Shown here: positions 34,742 through 47,152 of the stretch, in pieces
Layout of the letters: the number at the start of each line of letters is the position of its first letter
Numbering within the stretch: position 1 is the stretch's first letter
Assembly (NCBI RefSeq): GCF_051348905.1
Contig: NC_135238.1
Coordinates: forward strand, 92,007,988-92,071,987
Direction of reading: 5' to 3'
Source: Ranitomeya variabilis
Taxonomy: Eukaryota; Chordata; Amphibia; Anura; Dendrobatidae
Length of the DNA: 64,000 nt
The notes under the pieces: model-generated
What the model was told of the DNA's origin: nothing
The model's database searches: none
The model's input: the letters and a program-made list of their open reading frames with translations, nothing else
Program-made: the position numbers and the translations under genes

Positions 34742-36985
34742 ACCCACAGCACCACTTTCCCAGTCATCCTCACACTCCCAGCCCAGTCTACAGCCATCGG
34801 TAGTACAGGCATGGGAGAAAAGGCGGCCTTTCTCGTCAAACCACCCACGAGCACAGGCTCTGACTGCAGGCATTGCCAAACTTCTGTCACTGGAAATGCT
34901 GTCATTCAGGCTGGTGGAGACTGACAGCTTCCGTGACTTGATGTCATTGGCAGTCCCACAGTACAATGTGCCCAGCCGCTTTTACTTCAGCAGGCAAGCT
35001 GTCCCTGCCCTGCACAAGCATGTGGAGGGACACATAAAACACGCGCTACTGAACGCCGTCAGTAGCAAGGTCCACCTCACCACCGATGCGTGGACCAGTC
35101 AACATGGACAGGGGTGATACCTTTCCCTCACAGCCCATTGGGTTAATGTTGTTGAGCCGGGTACAGATCGTGCGAGTGGCGCAGGACGTGTCCTGCCCAC
35201 TCCAAGGATTGCAGGAATCCAGTCTGTACGCATTGACTCCTCCTCTTACACCAGTTCCTCAGAATCATCACTGCAGGAGCCGTCACAGTCCACTTCCACA
35301 TGGACCCGTGAACGTTTACCTGTTACGACCGACATGAGCACAGCCGTGGCCAAACATCAACAGGCCGTCTTGAAATTAATTTCTTTGGGGAATCGAAGCC
35401 ACACAGCGCAGGAGCTCTGGAATTCCATCAAGCAGGAGAGCGATGTCTGGTTTGTGCCAGCGAATCTCCAGCCAGGCATGGTAGTGTGTGATAATGGCCG
35501 AAATCTGGTGGCAGCTCTGGGCCTTGGCAACCTCACTCACATCCCATGTCTGGCACATGTGCTCAATTTGGTCGTGCAGAGTTTTTTGAGGGACTATCCG
35601 GATCTTGATGCACTGCTGCACAAGGTCCGCCTAGAGTGTGCTCACTTGCGGCGTTCCAGCACGGCAAAATCACGCATTGCGGCTCTGCAGCGCCGATTCC
35701 GCCTTCCGGAACATCGCATCATGTGTGACCTACCTACCAGGTGGAATTCCACGTTACATATGTTGGAGCGGTTTTGTGAGCAGCAGCAAGCAGTAATGGA
35801 GTACCAGCTGCATCAGGCGCAAAGAAGTCGCACTCCGCGCCATTCAGACTTCACAACCACAGAGTGGGCTACTATGAAGGATGTCTGCCAGGTTTTGCGT
35901 CCCTTCGATTATTCCACGTGGATGGCGAGTGAAGATGATGCACTAGTCAGCCTGACTGTCCCCCCTTATCTGCCTGCTTGAAAAATCACTGCAAGCGCTA
36001 AGGGATGATGTTGTGGAAGAGGTGGAGGATGAGGATTCACCATTTCCATCATCTTCTGGACAGTCAGCGCCACGTGGTTCCTCACAAACGCGTAGGCAGG
36101 GGACACTTTGTGAGGAGGATGAGGAGGAGTCAATGGAGGAGGAAGACATCCGTCCAGAGGAGGGAGTTACACAATTGTCCAGTAGTCACTGTGTACAGCG
36201 AGGGTGGGGTGATGACGAGTGGGCAGAGATCACGCCTCAAGCAGGGGACAGCGTTTCTTGGCCAGTTGGCAGTCTGCAGCACATGGTGGATTACATGCTG
36301 CAGTGCCTGAGAAATGACCGCCGCATTGCCCACATTCTCAACATGTCTGATTATTGGGTGTTCACCCTCCTCGATCCTCGCTACCGGGACAACGTAGAAA
36401 GCCTCATCACACCATTGAACCGGAAGCGAAAAATGCGGGAGTGCCAAGAGACACTGGTGAATTCCATCATCTTCTCCATTCCAACTGAGAGAAGTGCTGC
36501 TAGTGCATTACAAAGCAGCTCAGTGCGTCCGTCCAGGCAGTGGAGGAGGCTCTGCACAAAGAGGGAGCAGAAGCAGTGCCTCTGCCCATGGCAAGACCAG
36601 TATGGCCCAACTGTGGCACAGTTTTGTGTGCCCGCCACAAAAATCTACACCATCACAGACGGCTCCAGTCAGCAGGAGGCAACGGTTCCGTCAGATGGTG
36701 ACAGACTACATGTCTTGCCCTCTTGCTGTACTCCCAGACGGCTCTTCCCCTTTCAAGTTTTGGGTCTCAAAGCTGGATACATGGCCAGAGCTAAGCCAGT
36801 ATGCATTGGAGGTGCTGGCTTGCCATGCGGCTAGTGTATTATCGGAACGCGTCTTTAGTGCTGCAGGTGGTGTACTAACTGACCATCGCATGCGACTATC
36901 CTCCGATAACGTTGACCGGCTTACTTTCCTGAAAATGAACCAGGCCTGGATCTCGCAGGAATTTGCCACTCCTCTTCCTTATTAA
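34742..36985 (+). pseudogene. hAT-2 transposase, catalytic and C-terminal half (broken)
   Basis: Second half of the hAT-2 transposase. It shows SFRLVETDSF, VHLTTDAWTS (first Asp region), then CDNGRNLVAAL (second Asp region), THIPCLAHVLNLVVQ, RWNSTLHMLERF and YWVFTLLDPRYRDN. It ends with the hAT dimerization domain at about 36760-36985 (DTWPELSQYALEVLA, then SERVFSAAGGVLTDHR, LKMNQAWI). An in-frame TGA at 35115-35117 stands where hAT-1 has Trp (GWYISLTAH). The frame changes near 35975 and again at 36490-36600. It is therefore a dead gene with at least three defects besides gypsy-3. The natural stop is TAA at 36983-36985, directly before the satellite begins. Confidence 0.88.
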
Positions 36986-37214
36986 ATAATTAGGTGACTG
37001 TCTACAGTATCCAGGTCTCCAGTTGTGTTCATCTTTCTACCACCTGAACTTTAATTCCTGGGCACCAAACCCGCCAGTTGAGGCTCAGAAGTGCCGTCTG
37101 GACAGTCAAAACATATGACCCAGTGTTATTGGGTGTCAGTAACGTCAGCTGATCCCCAGCTGTGTAGCCGGCAATGTGTTCTGCGACCGCCATGCTGACA
37201 CAACAACTGAAATG
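36986..37214. repeat. T1: first, degenerate unit of the hAT-2 satellite
   Basis: Directly after the transposase stop. It contains one diverged copy of the array unit (GAAGTGCCGTCTGGACAGTC, then TCAGTAACGTCAGCTGATCC). The satellite therefore begins inside the transposon's 3' region rather than as a separate insertion. Confidence 0.7.
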
Positions 37215-38235
37215 TAAGGGAACCTGTCCCCCCCCCAAGGCGTTTGTTACTGAAAGAGCCACCTTGTGCAGCAGTAATGCTGCACAAGGAAAAGGTAGCT
37301 ATTTTTGTTTAGCTCCTTGCACACGCAGAACTTAACACTTATAAAATGTGTTCACTGATACCGTAAAACCGTCCCGGAGGTGGGACTTTCCTTCGTAATG
37401 TGACGCAGCACAGCCGTCATTCTTAACCCCCGGCGCCGTGCGTTGGCTCCTCAGCGTTGTTTGATTCTGTCTCAAAGCCTGCGCTGTTATGTTATCCCTT
37501 GGCCAGGCACACTTAGCGCTGCCCCTCTTCTGACATCATTTGGTGTCATGCTGACTGCCCTGTGCGGCCGCACTGGCCGAGATCCCGCCTCGCAGTGTCT
37601 TCTGATTTAATCACACTGCGGGCCTGGGATCCATGGGCATGCGCAGTGCATATCTTCACCTCCGCCTCTCACTCATCTCCCTTCGCCTTCTTCAGACTGT
37701 GCGCCGTCAGCTGATCCCTAATAGCATGCCACGGCCGTGACACCGCACAGTCTGAAGAAGCCGGAGGGAGGGGAGTGAGAGGCGAGGATATGCACTGCGC
37801 ATGGCCACGGATCCCTGGCCCGCGGTGGGATTACATTAGACGACACTGCGAGGCGGGCTCTCGGCCAGCGCGGCCACACAGGCGCAGCCAGCCTGACACC
37901 AAATGATGTCAGAAGATGGGCAGCGCTAAGTGTGCCTGGCCAAGGGATAACATAACAGCGCAGGCTCCGGGACGGAATCAAACAACGCTGAGGAGCCGGG
38001 GCACGGCGCCAAGGGGGTAGGAATGACAGCTGTGCTGCGTCATATTACGAAGGAAAGTCCCACCTCTGGGACGGTCTCACGGTATCAGACACATTTAAAT
38101 AATATGTGTTTAGTTCTGTGTTTGCAAGGAGCATAATGAAAAGAGCCACCTTTTCCTTTTGCATCCTTTGTGCTGCACAAGCTGGCTCTTTCAGCTACAA
38201 ACGCCTTGGGGGGGGGGTTAAAGGTTCCCTTTTGA
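37215..38235. repeat. P1: about 1.0-kb imperfect palindrome
   Basis: The left end GGGAACCTGTCCCCCCCC...GGCGTTTG faces the right end CAAACGCCTTGGGGGG...GGTTCCC. The centre near 37723 has CTTCTTCAGACTGTGCG facing CGCACAGTCTGAAGAAG. Arms are about 505 bp. A small hairpin CCTTGTGCAGCAG-TAAT-GCTGCACAAGG lies in the left arm. No gene. Confidence 0.85.
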
Positions 38236-39360
38236 CTTTCTCCATTCGGGCTTCGGCCTACACTGTGTTCCTCTGCTCCTCCTGCTGTCCCTGTGCTCCA
38301 ACACCGCTAGTTGTTGTCCGGAAGTGCTGCCGCACAGTCAACAGTCGCTCCTCTGTTATTGGGGTTCAGTAACGTCAGCTGTCCCCCAGCTGTGTGTGTG
38401 GCAATCCCTCCTATCTCCTCCATCTCCTCCTCCTGCAGTCCCTGGGCTCCAACACCGCTAGTTGTTGTCCGGAAGTGCTGTCCGCACAGTCAACAGTCGC
38501 TCCTCTGTTATTGGGGTTCAGTAACGTCAGCTGTTCCCCAGCTGTGTGTGTGGCAATCCCTCCTATCTCCTCCACCTCCTCCTCCTGCTGTCCCTGGGCT
38601 CCAACACCACTAGTTGTTGTCCGGAAGTGCTGTCCGCACAGTCAACAGTCGCTCCTCTGTTATTGGGGTTCAGTAACGTCAGCTGTTCCCCAGCTGTGTG
38701 TGTGGCAATCCCTCCTATCTCCTCCACCTCCTCCTCCTGCTGTCCCTGGGCTCCAACACTGCTAGTTATTGTCCGGAAGTGCTGTCCGCACAGTCAACAG
38801 TCGCTCCTCTGTTATTGGGGTTCAGTAACGTCAGCTGTTCCCCAGCTGTGTGTGTCGCAATCCCTCCTATCTCCTCCACCTCCTCCTCCTGCTGTCCCTG
38901 GGCTCCAACACCGCTAGTTGTTGTCCGGAAGTGCTGTCCGCACAGTCAACAGTCGCTCCTCTGTTATTGGGGTTCAGTAACATCAGCTGTTCCCCAGCTG
39001 TGTGTGTGGCAATCCCTCCTATCTCCTCCGCCTCCTCCTCCTGCTGTCCCTGGGCTCCAACACCGCTAGTTGTTGTCTGGAAGTGCTGTCCGCACAGTCA
39101 ACAGTCGCTCCTCTGTTATTGGGGTTCAGTGACGTCAGCTGTTCCCCAGCTGTGTGTGTGGCAATCCCTCCTATCTCCTCCACCTCCTCCTCCTGCTGTC
39201 CCTGGGCTCCAACACCGCTAGTTGTTGTCCGGAAGTGCTGTCTGCACAGAGCCAAACACCTTGCCAATGTGTTAGTGGGGTTCAGTAATGCCTGCTGCTC
39301 CCCTGCTGTGTATACGGTAACGTGTCATGCGACCGCCACGCAGGCACAACAACTTAAATT
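38236..39360. repeat. T2: array of 152-bp units
   Basis: About seven head-to-tail units with an exact 152-bp period through most of the array (GGAAGTGCTGTCCGCACAGT, GGGGTTCAGTAACGTCAGCT, CTCCTCCTGCTGTCCCTGGG). Overlapping 123-residue frames shift by one unit each and are repeat artefacts, since 152 is not divisible by three. Confidence 0.93.
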
Positions 39361-40380
39361 TAAGGGAACCTGTCCCCCCCCCAGGCATTTGTAACTGAAA
39401 GAGCCACCTTCTGCAGCAGTAATGATGCAAAAGGAAAAAGTGTCTCTTTTCGTGGTGCTCCTTGCACATGCTGAACCTAACACTTGTGAAATGTGTCCCC
39501 TCACACCGTTAAACCGTCCGGTAGGTGGAACTTTCATTTGTCATGTGACGCAGCACAGCCGTCATTCTTACCCCCTTGGCGCCGTGCGCCGCCTCCTCAG
39601 CGTTGTTTGAATCTGTCCCGGAGCCTGAGCTGTAATGTTAGCCCTTGGCCATGCACACTTAGCGCTGCCCGTCTTCTGACATTATTTGGTGTCAGGCTGG
39701 CTGCGCCTGTGCAGCCGCGCTGGACCAGATCCCGCCTCGTAGTGTCTTCTGATTTAATCCCACTGCGGGCCTGGGATCCATGGACATTCTCAGTGCATAT
39801 CTTAACCTCCGCCTCTCACTCATCTACCTACGCCTTCTTCAGACTGTGCAACGTCAGCTGATCCCTAATAGCATGCCACGGCCATGACGCCGCACAGTAT
39901 GAAGAAGCCGTAGGGAGGAAAGTGAGAGGCGAGGATATGCACTGCTCATGCCCATGGATCACAGGTCCGCAGAGTGATTACATTAGATGACACAGCGAGG
40001 CGGGATCTTGGCCAGCGCGGCCACACAGGCGCAGCCAGCCTGACACCAAATGATGTCAGAAGACGGGCAGCGCAAAATGTGTGCATGGCCAAGGGCTAAC
40101 ATAACAGCGCAGGCTCCGAGACAGATTCAAACAACGCTGAGGAGGCGGCGCACGGCGCCAAGGGGGTAAGAAAGACGGCTGTGCTGCGTCACATGACAAA
40201 TGAAAGTTCCACCTACCGGACGGTTTAACGGTGGGAGGGGACACATTTCATAAGTGTCAAGTTCAGCGTTGCAAGGACCATAATTAAAAGAGCTAAGTTT
40301 ACCTATTTCAGCATTAGTGCTGTACAAGATGGCTCTTTCAGCTACAAACGCCTTGGGGGGGGGTTAAAGGTTCCCTTTCA
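39361..40380. repeat. P2: about 1.0-kb imperfect palindrome
   Basis: Same structure as P1, centre near 39870. Within the arms GCGCTGCCCGTCTTCTGACA (39662) faces TGTCAGAAGACGGGCAGCGC (about 40055). No gene. Confidence 0.85.
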
Positions 40381-41210
40381 ACTTGCTCCAGTGCAAGCTT
40401 CGGCCAATACTCTGCTCCTCCTGCTGACCCTGGGCTCTAACAGCGCCAGTTGGGGCCCGGAAGTGCTGGCTGCACAGAGCCAAACACCTCGCCAATGTGT
40501 CAGTGGGGTTCAGCACCACCAGCTGTTCCCCTGCTGTGTAGCTGGCATTGTGTCCTGCAAAAGCCACGCAGACACAAAGCTGCCGCCAGTGCAGGCTTTG
40601 GCCTACACTGTGCTCCCTCTACTCCTCCTGCTGACCCTGGGCTCTAACAACGCCAGTTGGGGCCCGGAAGTGCTGCCTGCACAGAGCCAAACACCTCGCC
40701 AATGTGTCAGTGGGGTTCAGCACCGCCAGCTGTTCCCCTGCTGTGTAGCCGGCATCGTGTCCTGCAAAAGCCACGCAGACACAAAGCTGCCGCCAGTGCA
40801 GGCTTCGGCCTACACTCTGCTCCCTCTACTCCTCCTGCTGACTCTGGGCTCTAACAACACCAGTTGGGGCCCGGAAGTGCTGGCTGCACAGAGCCAAACA
40901 CCTCGCCAATGTGTCAGTGGGGTTCAGCACCGCCAGCTGTTCCCCTGCTGTGTAGCCGGCATCGTGTCCTGCAAAAGCCACGCAGACACAAAGCTGCCGC
41001 CAGTGCAGGCTTCGGCCTACACTCTGCTCCCTCTACTCCTCCTGCTGACCCTGGGCTCTAACACCGCCAGTTGGTGCCCAGTAGTGCTAGCTGCACAGAG
41101 CCAAACACCTCGCCAATGTGTCAGTGGGGTTCAGCACCGCCAGCTGTTCCCCTGCTGTGTAGCCGGCATTGTGTCCTGCAACAGCCACGCAGACACAAGA
41201 ACTGAAATTG
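40381..41210. repeat. T3: array of 207-bp units
   Basis: Four units with a 207-bp period. The unit is homologous to the 152-bp unit but about 55 bp longer (extra segment AAGCTGCCGCCAGTGCAGGC...). Because 207 is 69 x 3, a frame stays open across the array (40391-41392, 333 residues made of 69-residue repeats). I treat that as a consequence of periodicity, not as a gene. Confidence 0.92.
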
Positions 41211-42115
41211 AAGGGAACCTGTCCCCCCTCCCCAGGCGTTTGTATGTTTTACAGCCACCTTGTACAGCAGTAATGCTGCATGTGTGCAAGGTGGCTCATA
41301 AACTTATTCTCCTTGCAAATGTGGAACTGAACACGTCTCAAATGTGTCCTCAGACCATTAAAACGTCCCTGAGGTGTGACTTTCCTTTGTAATGACACGC
41401 TGCAACCCCCTTGGTAGCGCTGCCCGTCTTCTGACATCATTGTTTGGCTGGCTGCACCTCTGCGGCCGCCCTGCCCGACACAACGCCCCTCGGTGTCTTA
41501 TTTATTTTGACTGCGAGGGTGTGATTGACGGGCATGAGTAGTGCATATCTTTGCCTGTTGTCACTCATCTCCTTCCGCCTTCTTCAGACTGCACGGCTTC
41601 ATGGCCGTGGCATGCGATAAGGGATCAGCTGACGCCGCACAGTCTGAAGCAGGTGTAAGGACCCAAGTGTGAGAGGCGAACATATGTACTGCGCAAGGCC
41701 ATGAATCCCAGCCCCGCAGTGTTTTAACAATGTAAAGACACTTTGGGGCTGGGATTCATGGGCATCGCGAACCGCAACGGCCAACATGAAATGATGTCAG
41801 AAGCCGGGCAGCGCATGGCCAAGGGATAACACGACAGCGCATACTCCTGTACAGCAAATAACGATGCTCAGGAGGCTGCGCCCAGCTCCAAGGTGGGATT
41901 TTTGACAGCTGGGCTGCGTCTCATTACGAAGGGAACTCCCGACTCCAAGACAGTTTGACTGTATAAGGGGCTAAATGTCATACGTGTTTCATTCAGCGTG
42001 TGCAAGGAACAAAATTTAAAAGAGCAACCTTTCACTTGGGCAGCATTACTGCTGCCCAAGGTGTGGCTCTTCTAGTTTGCAACCCCTGAGGGGGGGTTAA
42101 AGGTTACCTTTAAAA
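41211..42115. repeat. P3: about 0.9-kb imperfect palindrome
   Basis: Same palindrome family, with a shorter left arm. Centre near 41615, bounded by GGGAACCTGTCCCCCC and GGGGGGTTAAAGGTTACC. Confidence 0.82.
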
Positions 42116-42530
42116 TTGGTTCAACTAGGCTTCGGCCTACACTCTGCTCCCTCTGCTCCTGCTGACCCTGGGCTCTAACAACGCCAGTTGGTGCCCGGAA
42201 GTGCTGGCTGCACAGAGCAAAACACCTGCCAATGTGTCAGTGGGGTTCAGCACCGCCAGCTGTTCCCCTGCTGTGTAGCCGGCAACGTGTCCTGCAAAAG
42301 CCACACAGACACAAAGCTGCCGCCAGTGCAGGCTTCGGCCTACACTATGCTCCCTCTCCTCCTGCTGACCCTGGGCTCTAACACTGCCAGTTGGTGCCCG
42401 GTAGTGCTAGCTGCACAGAGCAAAACACCTCACCAATGTGTCAGTGGGGTTCAGCAACGCCAGCTGTTCCCCTGCTGTGTAGCTGGCAACGTGTCCTGCA
42501 AAAGCCACGCAGACACAAGAACTGAAATTG
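42116..42530. repeat. T4: two array units
   Basis: Two roughly 200-bp units of the T3 type between palindromes P3 and P4. Confidence 0.88.
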
Positions 42531-43440
42531 AAGGGAACCTGTCCCCCTACCCCAGGCGTTGGCATGTATAACAGCCACCTTGTACAGCAGTAATGCTGCA
42601 TTTCTACAAGGTGGCTCATTAAGTTACTCTCCTTGCACACGCCAAACGCAACACGTCTAAAATGTGTCCCCTGAGACCATTAAAACGTCCCTCAGGTGTG
42701 ACTTTCCTTTGTAATGACACGCTGCACCCCCCATGGTAGCGCTGCCTATCTTCTCACATCATTGTTTGGCTGGCTGCGTCTCTGCGGCCACCCTGCCCGA
42801 CACAACGCCCCTCGGTGTCTTATTTATTTTTACTGCGAGGGTGTGATTGATGGGCATGAGCAGTGCATATCTTCGCCTGTCACTCATCTCCTTCCGCCTT
42901 CTTCAGACTGTACGGCTTCATGGCCGTGGCATGCGATAAGGGATCAGCTGACGCCGCACAGTCTGTAGCAGGTGTAAGGACACGAGAGAGAGGCGAACAT
43001 ATGTACTGCGCAAGGCCATGAATCCCAGCCCCGTAGTGTGAAACAATGTAAAGACACTGCGGGGCTGAGATTCATGGGCATCGCGAACCGCACCGGCCGA
43101 CATTAAATGATGTCAGAAGACGGGCAGCGCTAACAGCGCGAGGCCAAGGGATAACACGACAGCGCAGACTCCTGTACAGCAAATAACGACGCTCAGGAGG
43201 CTGCGCCCAGCACCAAGGTGGTATTTTTGACAGCTGGGCTGCGTCTCATTAAGAAGGAAACTCCCGCCTCCAAGACAGTTTGACTGTATAAGGGGCTAAA
43301 TGTTATACGTGTTTCTTTCAGCGTGTGCAAGCAACAAAATTTAAAAGAGCAACCTTTGACTTCTGCAGCATTACTGCTGCCCAAGGTGTGTCTCTTCTAG
43401 TTTGTAACCCCTGAGGGGGGGTTAAAGGTTACCTTTAAAA
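42531..43440. repeat. P4: about 0.9-kb imperfect palindrome
   Basis: Palindrome family member. It starts the regular 1540-bp higher-order repeat: equivalent points at 42918 and 44458 are 1540 bp apart. Confidence 0.85.
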
Positions 43441-44075
43441 TTGGTTCAATTAGGCTTCGGCCTACACTCTGCTCCCTCTGCTCCTGCTGACCCTGGGCTC
43501 TAACAACGCCAGTTGGTGCCCGGAAGTGCTGGCTGCACAGAGAAAAACACCTCGCCAATGTGTCAGTGGGGTTCAGCAACGCCAGCTGTTCCCCTGCTGT
43601 GTAGCCGGCAACGTGTCCTGCAAACGCCATGCAGACACAACAGACCTAAAGCTGCCGCCAGTGCAGGCTTCGGCCTACACTCTGCTCCCTCTCCTCCTGC
43701 TGACCCTGGGCTCTAAAAATGCCAGTTGGGGCCCCGAAGTGCTGGCTGCACAGAGCAAAACACCTCGCCAATGTGTCAGTGGGGTTCAGCACCGCCAGCT
43801 GTTCCTCTGCTGTGTAGCTGGCAACGTGTCCTGCAAAAGCCACGCAGACACAAAGCTGCCACCAGTGCAGGCTTTGGCCTACACTATGCTCCCTCTGCTC
43901 CTCCTGCTGACCCTGGGCTCTAACAACGCCAGTTGGGGCCCAGAAGTGCTGGCTGCACAGAGAAAAACACCTCGCCAATGTGTCAGTGGGGTTCAGCAAC
44001 GCCAGCTGTTCCCCTGCTGTGTAGCCGGCATCGTGTCCTGCAAACGCCACGCAGACACAAGAACTGAAATTGAAG
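43441..44075. repeat. T5: three array units
   Basis: Three units of about 205-213 bp, the first with a short ACAGACCTAAAGCTG variant also found in T6 and T7. Confidence 0.88.
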
Positions 44076-44975
44076 GGAACCTGCCCCCCTACCCCAGGCG
44101 TTGGCATGTATAACAGCCACCTTGTACAGCAGTAATGCTGCATTTGTACAAGGTGGCTCATTAAGTTACTCTCCTTGCACACGCCAAACGCAACACGTCT
44201 AAAATGTGTCCCCTGACCATTAAAACATCCCTCAGGTGTGACTTTCCTTTGTAATGACATGCTGCACCCCCCTTGGTAGCACTGCCCGTTTTCTCACATC
44301 ATTGTTTGGCTGGCTGCGCCTCTGTGGCCGCCCTGCCCGACACAACACCCCTCGGTGTCTTATTTATTTTGACTGCGAGGGTGTGATTGACGGGCATGAG
44401 CAGTGCATATCTTCGCCTGTCACTCATCTCCTTCCGCCTTCTTCAGACTGTACGGCTTCATGGCCGTGGCATGCGATAAGGGATCAGCTGACGCCGCACA
44501 GTCTGTAGCAGGTGTAAGGACACGAGTGAGAGGCGAACATATGTACTGCGCAAGGCCATGAATCCCAGCCCCGCAGTGTGAAACAATGTAAAGACACTGC
44601 GGGGCTGAGATTCATGGGCATCGCGAACCACACCGGCCGACATTAAATGATGTCAGAAGACGGGCAGCGCTAACAGCGCAAGGCCAAGGGATAACACAAA
44701 AGCGCAGACTCCTGTACAGCAAATAACGACGCTCAGGAGGCTACGCCCAGCACCAAGGTGGTATTTTTGACAGCTGGGCTGCGTCTCATTAAGAAGGAAA
44801 CTCCCGCCTCCAAGACAGTTTGACTGTATAAGGGGCTAAATGTTATACGTGTTTCTTTCAGCGTGTGCAAGGAACAAAATTTAAAAGAGCAACCTTTGAC
44901 TTGTGCAGCATTACTGCTGCCCAAGGTGTGGCTCTTCTAGTTTGTAACCCCTGAGGGGGGTTAAAGGTTACCTTT
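44076..44975. repeat. P5: about 0.9-kb imperfect palindrome
   Basis: Very similar to P4, offset by 1540 bp. The inner arms keep CTTCTTCAGACTGTACGG facing CGCACAGTCTGTAGCAGG. Confidence 0.85.
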
Positions 44976-45612
44976 AAAATTGGTTCAATTAGGCTTCGGC
45001 CTACACTCTGCTCCCTCTGCTCCTGCTGACCCTGGGCTCTACAACGCCAGTTGGTGCCCGGAAGTGCTGGCTGCACAGAGAAAAACACCTCGCCAATGTG
45101 TCAGTGGGGTTCAGCAAAGCCAGCTGTTCCCCTGCTGTGTAGCCGGCAACGTGTCCTGCAAACGCCACGCAGACACAACAGACCTAAAGCTGCCGCCAGT
45201 GCAGGCTTCGGCCTACACTCTGCTCCCTCTCCTCCTGCTGACCCTTGGCTCTAACAACGCCAGTTGGGGCCCAGAAGTGCTGGCTGCACAGAGCCAAACA
45301 ACTCGCCAATGTGTCAGTGGGGTTCAGCACCGCTAGCTGTTCCCCTGCTGTGTAGCTGGCAACATGTCCTGCAAAAGCCACGCAGACACAAAGCTGCCGC
45401 CAGTGCAGGCTTCGGCCTACACTATGCTCCCTCTACTCCTCCTGCTGACCCTGGGCTCTAACAACGCCAGTTGGGGCCCAGAAGTGCTGGCTGCACAGAG
45501 AAAAACACCTCGCCAATGTGTCAGAGGGGTTCAGCAACGCCAGCTGTTCCCCTGCTGTGTAGCCGGCATCGTGTCCTGCAAACGCCACGCAAACACAAGA
45601 ACTGAAATTGAA
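44976..45612. repeat. T6: three array units
   Basis: Three T5-like units in the same order as in T5. Confidence 0.88.
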
Positions 45613-46383
45613 GGGAACCTGTCCCCCTACCCCAGGCGTTGGCATGTATAACAGCCACCTTGTACAGCAGTAATGCTGCATTTGTACAAGGTGGCTCATT
45701 AAGTTACTCTCCTTGCACACGCCAAACGCAACACGTCTAAAATGTGTCCCCTGAGACCATTAAAACGTCCCTCAGGTGTGACTTTCCTTTGTAATGACAC
45801 GCTGCACCCCCCTTGGTAGCGCTGCCTGTCTTCTCACATCATTGTTTGGCTGGCTGCGCCTCTGCGGCCGTCCTGCCCGACACAACACCCCTCGGTGTCT
45901 TATTTGTTTTGACTGCGAGGGTGTGATTGACGGGCATGAGCAGTGCATATCTTCGCCTGTCACTCATCTCCTTCCGCCTTCTTCAGACTGTACGGCTTCA
46001 TGGCCGTGGCATGCGATAAGGGATCAGCTTACGCCGCACAGTCTGTAGCAGGTGTAAGGACACGAGTGAGAGGCGAACATATGTACTGCGCAAGGCCATG
46101 AATCCCAGCCCCGCAGTGTGAAACAATGTAAAAAGACACTGCGGGGCTGAGATTCATGGGCATCGCGAATCGCATCGGCCGACATTAAAAGATGTCAGAA
46201 GACGGGCAGCGCTAACAGCGCAAGGCCAAGGGATAACACGACAGCGCAGACTCCTGTACAGCAAATAACGACGCTCAGGAGGCTGCGCCCAGCACCAAGG
46301 TGGTATTTTTGACAGCTGGGATGCTTCTCATTAAGAAGGAAACTCCCACCTCCAAGACAGTTTGACTGTATAAGGGGCTAAAT
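45613..46383. repeat. P6, left part (split by gypsy-4)
   Basis: A palindrome unit offset 1540 bp from P5. It is interrupted at ctaaat and resumes at 57807 after gypsy-4. Confidence 0.88.
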
Positions 46384-47142
46384 TGTTATGACCCCAATGG
46401 TGAGGGTCTCAGAGATATCAGCAAGTCTGCAAAGTTCAAAAATCCAGCTCATAGGGCAGTGGTAACTGGGTTGACCATATATCTACTCCTAACGCCAACA
46501 CTAGAAGTAGCCGGGGAACATGCCTACGTTGGTCGCTAGATGTCTCGCGCCAGCCGGAGAGCTAACTACCCCTAGAAGAGGAAAACAAAGACCTCTCTTG
46601 CCTCCAGAGAAAAAGACCCCAAAAGTAGGGTACAAGCCCCCCACAAATAATAACGGTGACGTAAGAGGAAATGACAAACACAGAGATGAACTAGGTTTAG
46701 CAAAGAGAGGCCCACTTACTAATAGCAGAATGTAGTAAGATAACTTATATGGTCAACAAAAACCCTATCAAAATCCACGCTGGAGATTCAAGAACCCCCG
46801 AACCGTCTAACGGCCGGGGGGAGAACACCAGCCACCCTAGAGCTTCCAGCAAGGTCAGGATACAGATAATATACAAGCTGGACAAAAATGCAAACAAAAA
46901 CGAATAGCAGAAAGCAAGAAAGCAGACTTAGCTTAATCAAGCAGGAACCAGGATCAGTAGACAAGAGCACTACAGATTAGCTCTGATATCAATGTTGCCA
47001 GGCATAGAACTGAAGGTCCAGGGAGCTTATATAGCAACACCCCTGACCTAACGACCCAGGTGAGCATACAAAGGATGATAGACATACCCAGAGTAAAATC
47101 ACTAGTAGCCACTAGAGGGAGCCAAAAGGTAAATTCACAACA
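46384..47142 (-). repeat. gypsy-4 3' LTR
   Basis: A 759-bp direct repeat of 57048-57806, adjacent to the ctaaat target duplication. Confidence 0.94.
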
Positions 47143-47152
47143 GTACCCCCCC

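Noticed and set aside
37215-38235. P1 as a separate MITE insertion
   Set aside because: The palindromes are embedded in a regular higher-order repeat, with no target duplications at their ends, so independent insertion of seven copies is less likely than amplification.
38236-39360. Series of 123-residue frames
   Set aside because: Each starts one 152-bp unit after the previous one and overlaps it, a pure periodicity artefact.
40391-41392. 333-residue open frame as a protein gene
   Set aside because: It consists of 69-residue repeats created by 207-bp satellite units. No start context, domain or codon signal separates it from the array, and equivalent 152-bp arrays lose the frame.
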